Positions 22,203-36,369 of a stretch of 64,000 nt of DNA are shown piece after piece (the stretch's first letter is position 1; each line of letters starts with the position of its first letter). Below the pieces are notes generated by a model. The model did not search any database, was not told the DNA's origin, and saw nothing but the letters and a program-made list of their open reading frames with translations. The position numbers and the translations under genes are program-made. The stretch is from Adiantum capillus-veneris (taxonomy: Eukaryota; Streptophyta; Polypodiopsida; Polypodiales; Pteridaceae). Where the stretch lies: the NCBI GenBank assembly GCA_014529385.2, contig CM043958.1, positions 143,492,734 through 143,556,733 of the forward strand, read 5' to 3'.

Positions 22203-24411
22203 GTTAAACAAATTTTCTGTCTTGCTCTAGGGAATTTCTATAAATACTGTGTAGCTTTGCTGAGACTATTTTGAGAAAGCTTAAAAAAAACCAGTTAATT
22301 TGTTTTCGGATATTGACCTTTCTTGTGTAAAAGGTGTAAGAGGATATGTAAGATTGGTCTGTGTCTTCTAATCTACAGGTCAAATAGAAAATATCTCTTA
22401 CTCTAGAGACTGATTGTTATTTTGAAGCTATGCTGAAAAAAGTTTTGAAAGGCCTTAAAAAACCAGTAATATAGATTTTGGTAAAATGGAAAATTGTTCC
22501 AGAAACTGTTCGTACAAGTTTATGGGAGTAATGTTAGTTGGAGTACATGTCTGCTCTGGGACAATTAGGAAATTGTAACCCTCTGTGACTAATGGTGTTT
22601 GTTTTCGTAAAATAAACAAAAAAATAGTTATATGACCTGGTTCTGGAAACTGACTCTTACTGTTAAGGGAAGTGGCTCAATTAAACTAAGAACTACCTAG
22701 TTTTTTTTGAATGATGGTAGTAATATGTCTGGTTGCCGTAAAAAGTGCTGTAAAACTGGTTTTCTGAGGAAAAATCTGTAATTTAAAAAAGAAAAAGAAA
22801 AATGGGGAGACTTCCAGGTATGAGGGAGTTTGGCTGCTGAGGAAAGAGTATTGTATGGTACTTAAAGGAAAGGAATTGTATATATGGGTGATGATGTTAT
22901 GTTCTGTTAAAAAACTACTCAATAGATGTAATGTACTCTTGAAAGGGATACTGCAGAAAAAAAACCAGAAATTCACAAAAAAATGAGCTGTAATGATCTT
23001 ATAAGGTTGAAAAGATATTTTGGTTTATTGTAACACTACATTGCCGAGGTCCTTTGAGTAAGAGGATAGTCCCTTGAATGATTCACTTTCTAGTTCTGGT
23101 ACGTATTCTATTGAATCAACTGTACTTAATACAGGTTTGGAAAATGGTGTCTTGTCGTCTGATATTTGGTTGGTAGTAAGTAGTATCTCATAACCACGTG
23201 TAGGAGTAAATTTTGGCTTTGCAAATTGACTTAACCGTAATTACCATATTACATCACCTACTAGTAAGATCAAATTGTTTTTTAGAGGAGATGCCTATCT
23301 CACTGAATCGGCTAAAAGCTTTTTTGTATTTACTTAGTACTAGCTTCTGATATGTTGCTCTTTCTCTTATTCTTTATAAAGCTAAGAGTTGCAACACATA
23401 CTTGATTGATTAAGAGAGGCAACACATACCGGATTGTCTATAGAGCTAAAGAGTGGAACCACATACCGGATTGATTAAGCTGGTTTCAAAGTTACTTGAT
23501 CTTTTTACATCACATACTATGATGTTTAGTGATAGTGTTCGGTGACTTACCATTACTTCAACATAGTGACTGAGTTCTGAAGGTCTTGGTTGGTTTGAAC
23601 CTCGGCTATTCAATAGAATTTGCTTGTCATCATCTGCTGGCTTCCTAATTTCACTCAAGTATATATGAACTGATTCGTACCTAACATCTTGCAGTATATA
23701 CAAAAAAGCTTCTCGAAGTTGGTTTTAAAGGCCTTGGTATTATAAGGAAAGTCATATAATTCCCTTTAACTGATGATCTTTGCTGGTTAATCTTTTGTAG
23801 TATCTTTCTCGGACAAGGTCTTAGTCTGATCTAAGGACTGACTCATCTAGGGCTTTTTGATATTTAGAAAAAAAGTTTATATCTGGCTTGGGTTACAGTA
23901 TGTCAGACATGACATGATAAGCATAGATATTTCTTGAGAAATAAAGTTTTTTTTTTAAAAATAAAAATTAATAAAAAGGGGAGTGAGCTCAGGTTTATAA
24001 TTTTGTAAATTCTTAGAAGACTTTTTTGAAGATATCTCAGGGTGCTTATAAAAAGGATTCTTGAAGTAGGATCTGTTCTAAAAGATTGTTTTTTTTCTAT
24101 ACTTCAAACCACAAGGATGAGGTGGTGCTTAATGGAGCTGTGTTCTGGCTTGAGATTAACTATGCCTACCGATATAGAGTGAAATTCTCTCCTATCAGAT
24201 TAAAAAAGAAGTTTTTCTTTTGCCTAAAAACTTAAGTGTAGCAAAGAAAGTTTTTTTTAAAAAAAGATATATATATAAAATTGAGGAATAAACAGATACA
24301 TAGCTGCTTTATGGGTGTTCACTTTCCTTTATCAGATTGGCAAAAATGCCAAAGAAAGGTTAAAAAAAAAAAAGAACAATATACTAGTTAAGAACTATGT
24401 GTTTTTTTAAG

Positions 24412-24520
24412 GTGACATGGATAACAACTGGGATGCCCTGCATCACCTGCTTACAGTCAAGTGCTAACGAATAGTTTTCTTGTGGCTATGGGTGCAGGTG
24501 AGGGCTACCTTCCTTGATTA
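24412..24520 (+). other. Conserved ~110-nt segment, unit B
   Basis: Same segment as at 14969-15080, identical over nearly all of its length. In this copy it lies about 230 nt before the 125-bp (CA)n tract, where the 3' end of a PLE transcript would be expected. Confidence 0.5.
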
Positions 24521-24748
24521 AAATGTCCAGTTCTTAACAAATGGTGGATCTCTTAGTATGACACAAATTTTCCCAGACTTTGGGTTTATGGATTCTTGAG
24601 CTGTATCTTGTTATCTTCATTACCTTGTACAAAATTTATTTTCAACTGCAAATAAATTATTGTGCAAAGCCACTGTACTTTTCTAGAATTGTTAGTCTGT
24701 GAACAGTTAATGTTCGTTTGCGTATATATATATATAGATATTAAACTG

Positions 24749-25721
<973 letters not shown>

Positions 25722-25776
25722 TGCGCGACTGAGTCTCCATCACGTTCTTGACAGTAGAAGGATTTGCGCTCCATCT

Positions 25777-25777
<1 letters not shown>

Positions 25778-25818
<41 letters not shown>

Positions 25819-25854
25819 ACGCACACGCACACGCACACGCACACGCACACACAC
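25778..25854. repeat. (CA)n with (CACACG)n interior
   Basis: A CA tract whose middle is a regular hexamer array CACACG, repeated about six times. It separates the unit C leader from the unit C body. Confidence 0.95.
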
Positions 25855-25937
25855 GAGTCGTTTCTCAAGATTCACCACTTTATTTAGTTTGAAAGTAACT
25901 TGGTTTTTTACTAAAAAACCCCCCTGGCTCTTCACCT

Positions 25938-26453
25938 TTACATGTCTAGTAGACCATCCATGACATGATCGCACAAACAGCTGTCACATTGGTAACAAGT
26001 GTTTGGACGTTCGGACAATGGTAGGATTTGAGTTGATAAGATTGCACCATACTCCAAGGTTCGTGGAGTGATATTAAAATACCCTATGAGTCGCTGGCCA
26101 TAGCTGCGATACAAGAAAATCTTTCGCGATGGTAGAAACTGTGCTAGCAGATATAATCGTTCTGAAAAACCTCGCTTCATTGAGTATTCTACATAATAAT
26201 ATCGTGGCCCTATGCCCAGTGCTTCAGTTACCATTGCTAGACGGATGTTATTCCGAAAATGCTCTCTACCCCAAAGGGTCACCCTGGTCACTCGGTTCTG
26301 ATATGTCCACCACTTCATCTGGGTCACCGAAGTGCCTAATTGCGGAAATAAAAGCCATTCATAACGGAGGAGTGTGGCTCGCTTAGTAGACTCACTTGAC
26401 TGCTGAAGATGTGCAATAGATATTGCTAGAACCTGATCCCCATTAGGAGCCAT
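25938..26453 (-). CDS. Conserved 171-aa protein of unknown function, unit C copy (intact)
   Basis: Open from MAPNGDQV to CDSCLCDHVMDGLLDM, exactly as long as the unit A protein. About 44 of 171 positions differ, many conservatively (R/K, I/V, L/I, S/T). The central block YQNRVTRVTLWGREHFRNNI and the block RLAMVTEALG are unchanged. An uninterrupted frame at this divergence suggests the protein was under selection when these families spread. No known family is recognised. The final C-x2-C-x-C cluster (CDSCLC) is kept. The upstream side (26454-27180) separates it from the plus-strand TATA box, repeating the divergent arrangement of unit A. Confidence 0.7.
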   Translation of the reverse strand: MAPNGDQVLAISIAHLQQSSESTKRATLLRYEWLLFPQLGTSVTQMKWWTYQNRVTRVTLWGREHFRNNIRLAMVTEALGIGPRYYYVEYSMKRGFSERLYLLAQFLPSRKIFLYRSYGQRLIGYFNITPRTLEYGAILSTQILPLSERPNTCYQCDSCLCDHVMDGLLDM

Positions 26454-27184
26454 AACAGATTAATATGTAGATTGCACCTGATGACAATTGGTAGATGTCT
26501 GCTTTTTATCTCTCAATCAGTTACTCTCGACTGGGGCTAGGCACTGGTTTGTAAAAAAGTTGCTCGTTTTATATATAGGCTTTTTGGTGACTGAGCCCAA
26601 TTGGTTATATATTTAACAATAGAAAAAAAACACTTTACTTCGTATAACTCATCTATTTTTACTTTAGCTTCTGTCTCTTAATCTGTCCGAGTAGATGAAA
26701 CCTTTTTTTCATAAGGGATAAGGTGGTATGGTTTACTGGCCGTTTATATCTACCCTGGATCGAGAGCACTAGCTCGTTTGAAGACCGTATATCGGCTCTG
26801 ACGACTATAAGCATACATACTCATGCTATATACTGCCTCTTGCATTTTGACACTTAAATGATTAGGTAGTTTATGGTGATATTTTTTTGGGATGGTGGGA
26901 CTGCCGTGTACATAATGGGATTACCTACCTGCTATAATTCTCACTTGTAAGTTATATCGTATTCTCTGTGTGTACCCGGTTGTGTGTAGCGCGTGATGGC
27001 GTTCTGGCGCTTGTAAGATAGACCTGTGCTTGATGAACTGAGAGATTTTATGCGCTCTCCACTGGCTTCACAGTCCCGGATCTGGTGCTGAGTGTGATCC
27101 CGGAGAGAAGGGTCTTGATGGCCGGCCTCGAGGGGCGAAGCGTGCAGGCTTCCTGACCTTCTGAAGCATGTCGAATTGCTCGCC

Positions 27185-27191
27185 TATAAAT
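27185..27191 (+). promoter_or_regulatory. TATA box of unit C
   Basis: TATAAAT within CGCCTATAAATGGATCG, at the same place relative to the short exon as in units A and B, although the flanks have diverged. Confidence 0.55.
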
Positions 27192-27281
27192 GGATCGTAA
27201 GGTGAGCGCCTATCCTCACTTAGCACTGTGATTTGTGACCTTTGTGCTGCATTCCATTCTGCGTTGCTGTGTGACTTCATC

Positions 27282-27335
27282 ATGCCGAAAAAAAGTGATA
27301 AAGATATCATGGAGGCTTCTGCATCGAATTTACAG
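27282..27335 (+). CDS. Putative short first exon, unit C copy
   Basis: Eighteen codons, MPKKSDKDIMEASASNLQ, followed by the donor-like CAG|GTTATA. Compared with units A and B it lacks exactly one codon and keeps the MPKK start, acidic middle and NLQ end. Confidence 0.5.
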
Positions 27336-29392
27336 GTTATATTTTTGTTGATTTCTAAAAAATAAAAAAAGGGGGATACTGTTAATCTAATTCTGCCTGT
27401 TTGCGTAACGAGAAATAATGCTTCAAGATTGAGTTATCAGGTTACATTAGTTTGACTCGTTCAATTGGATCTGGTGCTTGAGGAATTGTTTGAACTGGTT
27501 ACTGAATGGCATTGTGGAAATCATGGATAGGGCATTTTGCTTCCAGATGATTGTGACTCGAGTTGTTAACTTTAAGGGCAGCCGTGTGGGATTTCATATG
27601 TTGTGTGTATTGAAGTTAAGCTATCATTAAATGATTGTAGATTTGAAGCACTTAAAAACTTGTAAATATCTGCTGACATGGCTTTTGGCCGGGGCTGGTG
27701 CTTACTAGATGTAATTTCTTGGCCAAAATGGAAACTTTTTAAGTAGTGTTGTATCTCACCAATGGTAAGAAACCCTAAAGAATGGTTATTTCTAAAGTGA
27801 CGTACTCCTTCTCGCTTGATTCTGGACTTGGAATTATTAGCTTTCACCTGCAAGGATATGGTTGTTTTTTTCTCTCTCCAGCTTACTATACAGACTGAAG
27901 GTAAGTATTCTTTTAAAATTCTAAAAAAAGGGTGCCCTGTCCGGTACAGATTTGTCTGATATAGCATATTATGGTTTAGGTCTACCTCTGGTCTATCGAC
28001 AGATATGGGCTTCGTAGACTAATGTTGAGGATTTCCGTTTTACAAACAAGTTTGTGGATACAATTCCAGGTTCTGTTAATCAGGAATTTTTTTTTGGGTT
28101 TTCTGATGAGTCTAACTCTGCTGGAAATGCCAGCTCTCTTATTGATAGATCTTATTGATAGATCTGTATAGATGTTTTGTGGTTTGGTAGGCATTCTATC
28201 TAGTAATGAAAGAGTAGTTCTGACTGGCTGAGGTTGCTTATTTTCTGAAGAAGGTAAGTATGGATCTGATACTGCAAGGATTTGAATCAAGCTGATGTTT
28301 TTTATAAAAAAATTATTATATAAAGTAGGTTTTGCTCAAAACGGTGAGCTGAGATTGTCGGATTCCCTGATAATGGTGTAAAACAAAAAGTACGGTTTAC
28401 GATGGGTACGTTTACTGACCTCAGGCTGAATTTTAGCCTTAGTTGCGAATAGTCTAGAGAGTCTCTGACTGAAGTGAAAACTTTGCTCCGAGTTGTTGCC
28501 TAAATTTGGTTGATGCTCGGAAAGTTGAAAATGACTTCACATACCCTATTTTTGGTGAAAATTGGTTCTATCTCGTTTGTGTTTACCATAATGTTTCACA
28601 TGATGGGTAATGTATTGAAGGGTCCGCTTGGCGATTCACTGATTCAGATTGTCAGTGGTTTTCTTCTAGCTTTGACTGTTTTTTTACCTGGAGTTATACA
28701 AATATTCATTTCAGCTTATGACTCGTTTCGTATATGCTCTCCCATAATTATTTGAACTTTTCTTCGCCTACTAGTATGCAATATATACTACGGGAAGTTT
28801 ATAGATGGTCTTGGCTTAATACGTTTACTTCAATTATATTTCGGGAATTGTTTGAACTTGCTCCTTTGACTGAGCTGTCAAAAATACTGTGGTTTGACAA
28901 CTGGTTTTATTACGAACTTAGACAAAAGTGTGTCTGTCATTGCCTAATGACAGATGCAGTTTTTGATAGTAGTTGGGTATATAACTGAAAAAAGGCTTAG
29001 AGTTGTAAATTAGATAATGGGTTATCTCGGTTTTTTGAAAAGAAATATATATATATGGAAATTTTTTTGGATTAAATACTGGTCCAAAAGTCTGAATTTT
29101 TTTTTAGACTTCTCCTTTCAAATAAGATGTTGTCCGTTACATTAAATTGGCCTTTGATGGCATTTAGTTTGTAGTTCTCTCTTGTCTAAGTAAGAAAGTA
29201 GTCGGGCGGTGATAGTATGTTTTTTAAAAAACAAAACCGGCAAGGGTGTTCCAATTAAAAAGTTTTAAACCCAGAAAATAAAAACAGCTACACTATGGTG
29301 TTTTTACTTTCCTTATTGGATTCGCAATAATCCAATGATATTTTTTTCATTAAAAACAAGACACTGGCTAAGAACTGTATGTTTTTTTAAAA

Positions 29393-29500
29393 GTGACATG
29401 GATAACAACTGGGATGCCCAGCATCACCTGCGTACAGTCACGTGCTAACGAACTGTTTTCTTGTGGCTATGGGTGCAGGTGAGGGCTACCTTCTTTGATT
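29393..29500 (+). other. Conserved ~110-nt segment, unit C
   Basis: It matches 14969-15080 with about six to eight changes, including kept GATGC-CCA-GCATC hairpin arms and the complementary TCACCTGC/GCAGGTGA octamers. The nearby TTTATTTTCAACTGCAAATA and AATGTTCGTTTGCGT (about 29625-29712) are also shared with A and B, so the 3' ~350 nt of the unit is its best-kept noncoding part. Confidence 0.5.
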
Positions 29501-29742
29501 AAAGCATTCACTTCTAAGTTATTGATGACTGTGGATGTTCGCTTAACTTGAAGTTACATTTCTCCGAAGTTGGGACGACTGCATCCCATGATTTACATTG
29601 ATATCTTTACTTCCTTCTACAAAATTTATTTTCAACTGCAAATAGATTTTTGTACTATTCCATTGTATTGTCCTAGGATTAGTGGTCTGTGAACTATAAT
29701 GTTCGTTTGCGTATATACAGGATTTATTTATTTAGAAATGCT

Positions 29743-31628
<1,886 letters not shown>

Positions 31629-32216
31629 TTATGCAAGAAGCTCTTCACCACTTTCTATGTGGCGTAAGGTTTCAACACAAACATAGCCACACTTATCCAA
31701 GCTAATTTATGCTATGGTGGCTTTATGCCATGGTGGAAAATTGGGATAAAAAGTATAACATACATTTGGGCTCATACTTAGACCATAAGGACTATTTATA
31801 TATCCTGCCAAATTTCCATCTTCTACGTCACCAACAATATATACCTCATCATCCACGCAATTGACATTTGGATCCTCTAGAAGTGAGTACCTAGCTACCC
31901 TTGGAGATGCCTCACACAACTTCTTCCAAGTCTCTTGGTAATACTTATCACCACCATAATGGAGAATAGTCATATCCTTTTGAAGAGATGTATGAACAAA
32001 AATCCCATAACCGGCTCCTTGTATATTTGAAGCTCGTACTTCAAAGATGACACCACTTATCTCAAAGACTTTATCCTTTGGAATGGGAAAAGTTTGTATA
32101 CCAAGAGGATCATCATGCCACACATAATATGCAAGACATTGTCTTGTAATATATCTTATCATTTTTGAGTCTCCAATACAAAAATGTTCAACATACTTTG
32201 GTTGAAAAAATGTCAA
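31629..32216 (-). pseudogene. SET-domain protein fragment, broken near its C-terminus
   Basis: The minus-strand frame from 32216 reads RASNIQGAGYGIFVHTSLQK, then ILHYGG, then YIVGDVEDGNLAGYINSPYG and SPNVCYTFY. These resemble the SET motifs GxGxG, YxG, and the asparagine-rich YINxx...PNVxY block. The frame stops after PPWHKATIA (31707). Just beyond, another frame reads VCVETLRHIESGEELLA (about 31675-31632), the usual SET ending with GEELL, and then stops without the final tyrosine motif. SET domains methylate protein lysines. The cut could be a frameshift or an unrecognised intron. A start cannot be chosen with certainty. The protein is either a decayed host gene or cargo of an unknown transposon. 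Confidence 0.55.
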
Positions 32217-32819
32217 ATGTCGTAGACTATATGCTTTAGTTTAGTTTTTTATATCATGAAGTATAAATTCAACATAGTAGAGAACCAATTTTTTGTATGC
32301 CAATTTACATTGATTTTTTTTTCTATAGTAGATATGTTACTTCAAATTATGGATGTAATGAATAATGATCTATCATTCCTACGGTTTTATACTATCAGAA
32401 AAAGGTTCACTACATGATACTTTTGGGCAAAAATAAAGTCAAAGATCTTAAATAATGATTAATATACCATTCAAAAGTATTAAAAACAAGATTTCAAGCT
32501 TCTTGACATGTTGAGTGATGGCTACATAGCAGAGTTGGGACTCAAGAAAAAAAGGGAAGTGATATGCCTCGTAGACCATACCGACGACCAAAGAAAAGCT
32601 TAAAACAAGAATTTTGAGCTTTGCAAATCAGCATGATGAAGTCAAAAAATGGGTAAGACTTCAAAGTGATCAATTAGGTTAGCCCATTGATGACCATGGA
32701 GTATCAAACACGGCAAGAGCGTCAACAAGTGAGACACCCATATTAGTTTACAAACTTTTTGAACCTTGAAGCAAGTATGAGCTAAGCTTCTATACCCACT
32801 TGTCATGTAATTAAGTTAT
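32217..32819. other. Spacer between SET fragment and unknown ORF
   Basis: A/T-rich, without supported coding sequence. On the minus strand it could hold an intron joining the two flanking ORFs, but no clear splice pair was established. Confidence 0.35.
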
Positions 32820-33392
32820 TTATTTGGAAATAAGTTTGATATCGTTTTTTAAACATTTAATGATGTTCTCATCATTTATATTGTCAAATTGCTTGATTGT
32901 CAACTTCTTCTTGAATTGTAGAAACTTGACATCTGCCAATTGACTCACACTTCCAAAATCTAGATCAAGGTGTCTTGCATCTAGTATTATGGATTGTGTC
33001 CCTTGATTTGAAGAATTAGTAAGTCCCTTAAAGAAATCTCTCTTGCTCAAGAACATAAGTGTGGTGAATAATTCTATAACACTGGTAAATTCCAAATGAT
33101 TCACATTGTGCAATGCCCCAACAAATTGTATTTTGACCATGTGTGACATACTTTGCAAAGCATATTGTAACTGTACATAGGCCTTATGTTTCAAAAAAGA
33201 AAGGATCACACATTGTGGTTTTGTTGACCCACCTGACCCACCTGCAATAGCCATAATGCCATCTATGAGATCTTTGAATCCTTTAGTTGAACATTGTAGG
33301 TTGATCTCCAAATCACGTGGGATGTCCAAGATACACAATCCTATAGGGATATGATTGTTTAGATGGTGCTCTAAGTAAGATTCTCCCTCCAT
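32820..33392 (-). CDS. Unknown 190-aa ORF upstream of the SET fragment
   Basis: Uninterrupted from MEGESYLEHHLNNHIPIGLC to a TAA at 32820. It contains a GGSGGS linker, a mixed alpha/beta-like middle (VQLQYALQSMSHMVKIQFVG) and a lysine-rich end (FKKKLTIKQFDN...LKNDIKLISK). I do not recognise it. Its length and normal-looking composition in an A/T-rich area make a chance ORF less likely. It has the same strand as the SET fragment 600 bp downstream, so both may come from one gene or element. Confidence 0.4.
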   Translation of the reverse strand: MEGESYLEHHLNNHIPIGLCILDIPRDLEINLQCSTKGFKDLIDGIMAIAGGSGGSTKPQCVILSFLKHKAYVQLQYALQSMSHMVKIQFVGALHNVNHLEFTSVIELFTTLMFLSKRDFFKGLTNSSNQGTQSIILDARHLDLDFGSVSQLADVKFLQFKKKLTIKQFDNINDENIIKCLKNDIKLISK

Positions 33393-34358
33393 TTAAAAAC
33401 TAACAAAATATATAGACCATGGAAGATCTATAATTGAATCTGCTTTGTCTTTCACAATGTTGATCGTCCATAGGATATACTTTCTTGCCTCTTCTAGAAA
33501 ATCAATCTTCTTTGTACCACGTTTTAGTTGTGATGTCAGCCCAAATCAAGTTTTTGAAGTGTACATTTTTCTTTTAAATGAGATGCATGTTTGCATGCTT
33601 GATTACTATTCACAAAAACAAATTGATGGGTTGTAACATGCAAACATAATGGTGGTGCTATGTTTACAACTTGTGTGGGCACTAGTTTGCTATGTGTTGT
33701 GAATCATGTTTCTAATATTTCTTAGTCATTGTATAGTTGGTGTATCCTTTGCACACAAAGATCATTTGTGATTTTAAAGCTTGTAAAAATGTATTGTCTA
33801 AATTACTCATAAATTGAAGTAATCATTACGGTGAGCTTTAGAGTATGAGCTTACCCTTATGAGACGAGATGTTTATTCTTTGCGTTTCACACAAAGAAAA
33901 ATTTATCCCCTAGCATTGTGTGTCGACCCTTGTTTCTAGGGATTCTTGGAGGATGCTTCTAGCCTCATTTGAAATTGTGCTATCCTCATTGCACTACACA
34001 TGAGCTACCTAGATTAAGGTATAAAGAATGCCCACTTATACTCATATTTCCTACTACTAGTCCAACATGTTTACATTTCTATTTCATCCTTATATTTATG
34101 TATGATTGAACTATCTTAATTATGATTGCTACTTCTCTCTTCCCTCCTTAACCTATCAAGTGGTATCATAGGTACAATGGGCTAGTGGATTATTAATCCA
34201 TTAGCATTTAGGATTGCTAGCAGTAGTACTGACTGGACTCACCAATTATTGGTGAGATTATCAAGATAAATTATGTCCTTAGGTTTTCGAATCAAGCCTT
34301 GATTAGTAGAAGATTAGGCTTTCATTGATGTGTGTATGTGTATCCTATATCCCCCTTT
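33393..34358. other. Flank of the Ty3/gypsy element, nothing recognised
   Basis: No supported gene or repeat up to the TG that starts the 5' LTR. Confidence 0.4.
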
Positions 34359-35952
34359 TGTCATAATAATCAATATCTAATTCTCCTAAATGATTTTCTC
34401 ATGTTAAACTGATCATTTAATATGGGGAAGTACCAGGGGAGAAAAAGCTAGAATATTGGTTAAGCTAGCAGACCGGCCACAGTAGGGATCCAAAGGAGGT
34501 AATATAGGGATCCAAAGGGGGGGCCATCTGCAAAAGATCCATGTGCAACAATGGGCTAAAAAGACCCTAAGGTTCAGCCCATTAAGACTTCCAAAATGCT
34601 AAGGTTCCAAAATTCAAAGGTTGTGTCCAAAGGTCAACCTTAAGGGAATTGGATGCTTTGTGTGTGACCAAAAAAGTCTTTGCATATCCCTAAATAGGAG
34701 GGGGCGAGCCTAGCATGTAGGGGATGAGAGAGAAAGCCACACACACACACACACAAGCCCCCTTTACACAAAGGGAATGAAGGACACATGTCAGCTCCCT
34801 AGGCTAGATGCCCACAAGGTGTACCCAATTCCTATTGGATGGATGGCCTTGGAGGTGGACCAATGAGAATTAGGCTAGAGTAAATCTAGTTTAATTAATT
34901 TAAAAACACTTAATAAAAGAACCAATGAGAATTAAGTTATCTAGAAGACTATTGGACAGTCTCCCAAGGGGTCCAATGAGCATTCAACAGCCCAATGGCT
35001 TGCCTGATTCCTATTGGCCAGGAGGCAAAGGGGTCCAATGAGAGTTTAGTTTAATTATTAAATTACCTAAAGCTCTCACAAAAGGGGAAAGGGGGACACA
35101 TGTCAGAAGGCTATCACTTATGCTGCTTAATTGTGATAGGCTAGCCCTAGGGAGGTCCAATGGGGAGCTTGCAAGAGCAAATAGCAAGAGGGCTCGCCCA
35201 AGAGAGAGAGGGGGCTGATTTTTGCAAGGAATTATCACACACACACACTCACACATAGTCTATGTGTGAAGTAAAGAAGACTATCTCTTCCCAAGCTTTA
35301 ATGGAGAGCTCATCACCTACTCCAAGCTTGTGAGATAGAAGCCTACATCGACACACTCTTGGCATGTGGATGCAAATCCAACCAAGAGCCAAGCTTCAAT
35401 GCATGATCATCTCCTCTACCAAGCTAATTACTAAGCTAAGCTATGCTAATATGAGTGATTATGTGAGGAGATGTACATCTTTCTCGTAAGATACTCCTTC
35501 TTCCTCTCAATCTACTCTCATACCCTGCTAGCTCTCACCATCTTCGAAGGTGTGTGAGGTCTTGGATCTGAGACCGGGGATAATTGATGTTGTGTTTGCT
35601 AAGTGTTTTGCTTAGTGCATGAAGCTTTCATCTTCATTGCACTCGCTAGTCTTGAAGGAACACAAAGAATTGTATTGTACAATGTCTCTCTTGATGGGAG
35701 AAACCATAATACAATGCCTTTTGGAGGGGGGACCGGCTCCATGCAAATCCGGTCATCAACTGTTGTCAATTGCTTAATTTCTCTCTCTTTTAAAAGTATT
35801 GTTGATGCTATCTAACTAGGTGTTATGCTTTTTGTCGCTCTCTCCACCCAAGCACTCTTGTAATTCTCATTAGGAATCTATTCTAATGAAATGTCCACTA
35901 TGTTCATGCTAATTTCCGCTACACAGAAGTTATTAGGCCATTAAATGTTACA
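34359..35952 (+). repeat. 5' LTR of the chromovirus
   Basis: It begins TGTCATAATAATC and ends AAATGTTACA, immediately before the primer site. 34359 to about 35140 is repeated at 41854-42640. The remaining ~800 bp have no downstream copy. Confidence 0.85.
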
Positions 35953-35953
35953 T

Positions 35954-35966
35954 TGGTATCAGAGCA
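35954..35966 (+). other. Primer binding site, initiator tRNA-Met type
   Basis: TGGTATCAGAGCA, one base after the LTR end, is the usual plant minus-strand primer site complementary to initiator tRNA-Met. Confidence 0.85.
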
Positions 35967-36369
35967 CAAGGTTTCTCTTTTGTTGCTCAAGAAGGGAGGT
36001 CCTCAAGCTAGCTATAAATGGTTGGTATTATTAATTGCTGGTGAGTAAGTAGAATAGGGATTTTTCAGCCTTGCAGTGCGCCTGCCTTTGTGCAGTTAAC
36101 GGGGCATCACCGTCGAGAGCTATGGTCTTAATAGTGGAGTCCTATGGGGCTTGCCTACGGCTTAACCACTATTGAGCTATTAGAAGCTTGACAGGAGCCG
36201 GTGCTGTTTTGGTGTTGAAAGACCCTCTCTTCTATTCCTTGCAATTAATGGTATTCGAGCTGCGTGTACAGTAGCTTGAGTGCTTTTTCTAAAGGGGTAA
36301 ACAGGAGTAGAAACTAGGGCTTGAAGTGCCAAAGTACACCTAAAAAGTTTACACCTAAAAGTTGTTAGA

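Larger units (their letters stand above)
25722..29742 (+). mobile_element. Diverged PLE-related unit C without RT (solo pseudo-LTR or non-autonomous element)
   Basis: It is colinear with units A and B: minus-strand 171-aa ORF (25938-26453), TATA (27185), short exon (27282-27335), ~2 kb of diverged sequence, conserved segment (29393-29500), AATGCTA, then (CA)n. Before its first (CA)n is a leader (25722-25777, GAGTCTCCATCACGTTCTTG) that reappears imperfectly at 29887-29945 before another (CA)n, as if a second truncated unit follows. No RT lies downstream. Open frames at 28510-28988 are not matched in A or B and I do not support them. Confidence 0.6.

Noticed and set aside
28104-28135. Hammerhead-like CTGATGAG...GGAAA in unit C
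   Set aside because: Stem II does not pair next to GAAA and the stretch is not kept in units A or B. No other CTGANGA...GAAA core with supporting stems was seen.
28510-28988. Two hydrophobic plus-strand frames in unit C
   Set aside because: There is no counterpart at the same place in units A or B and no recognisable domain.
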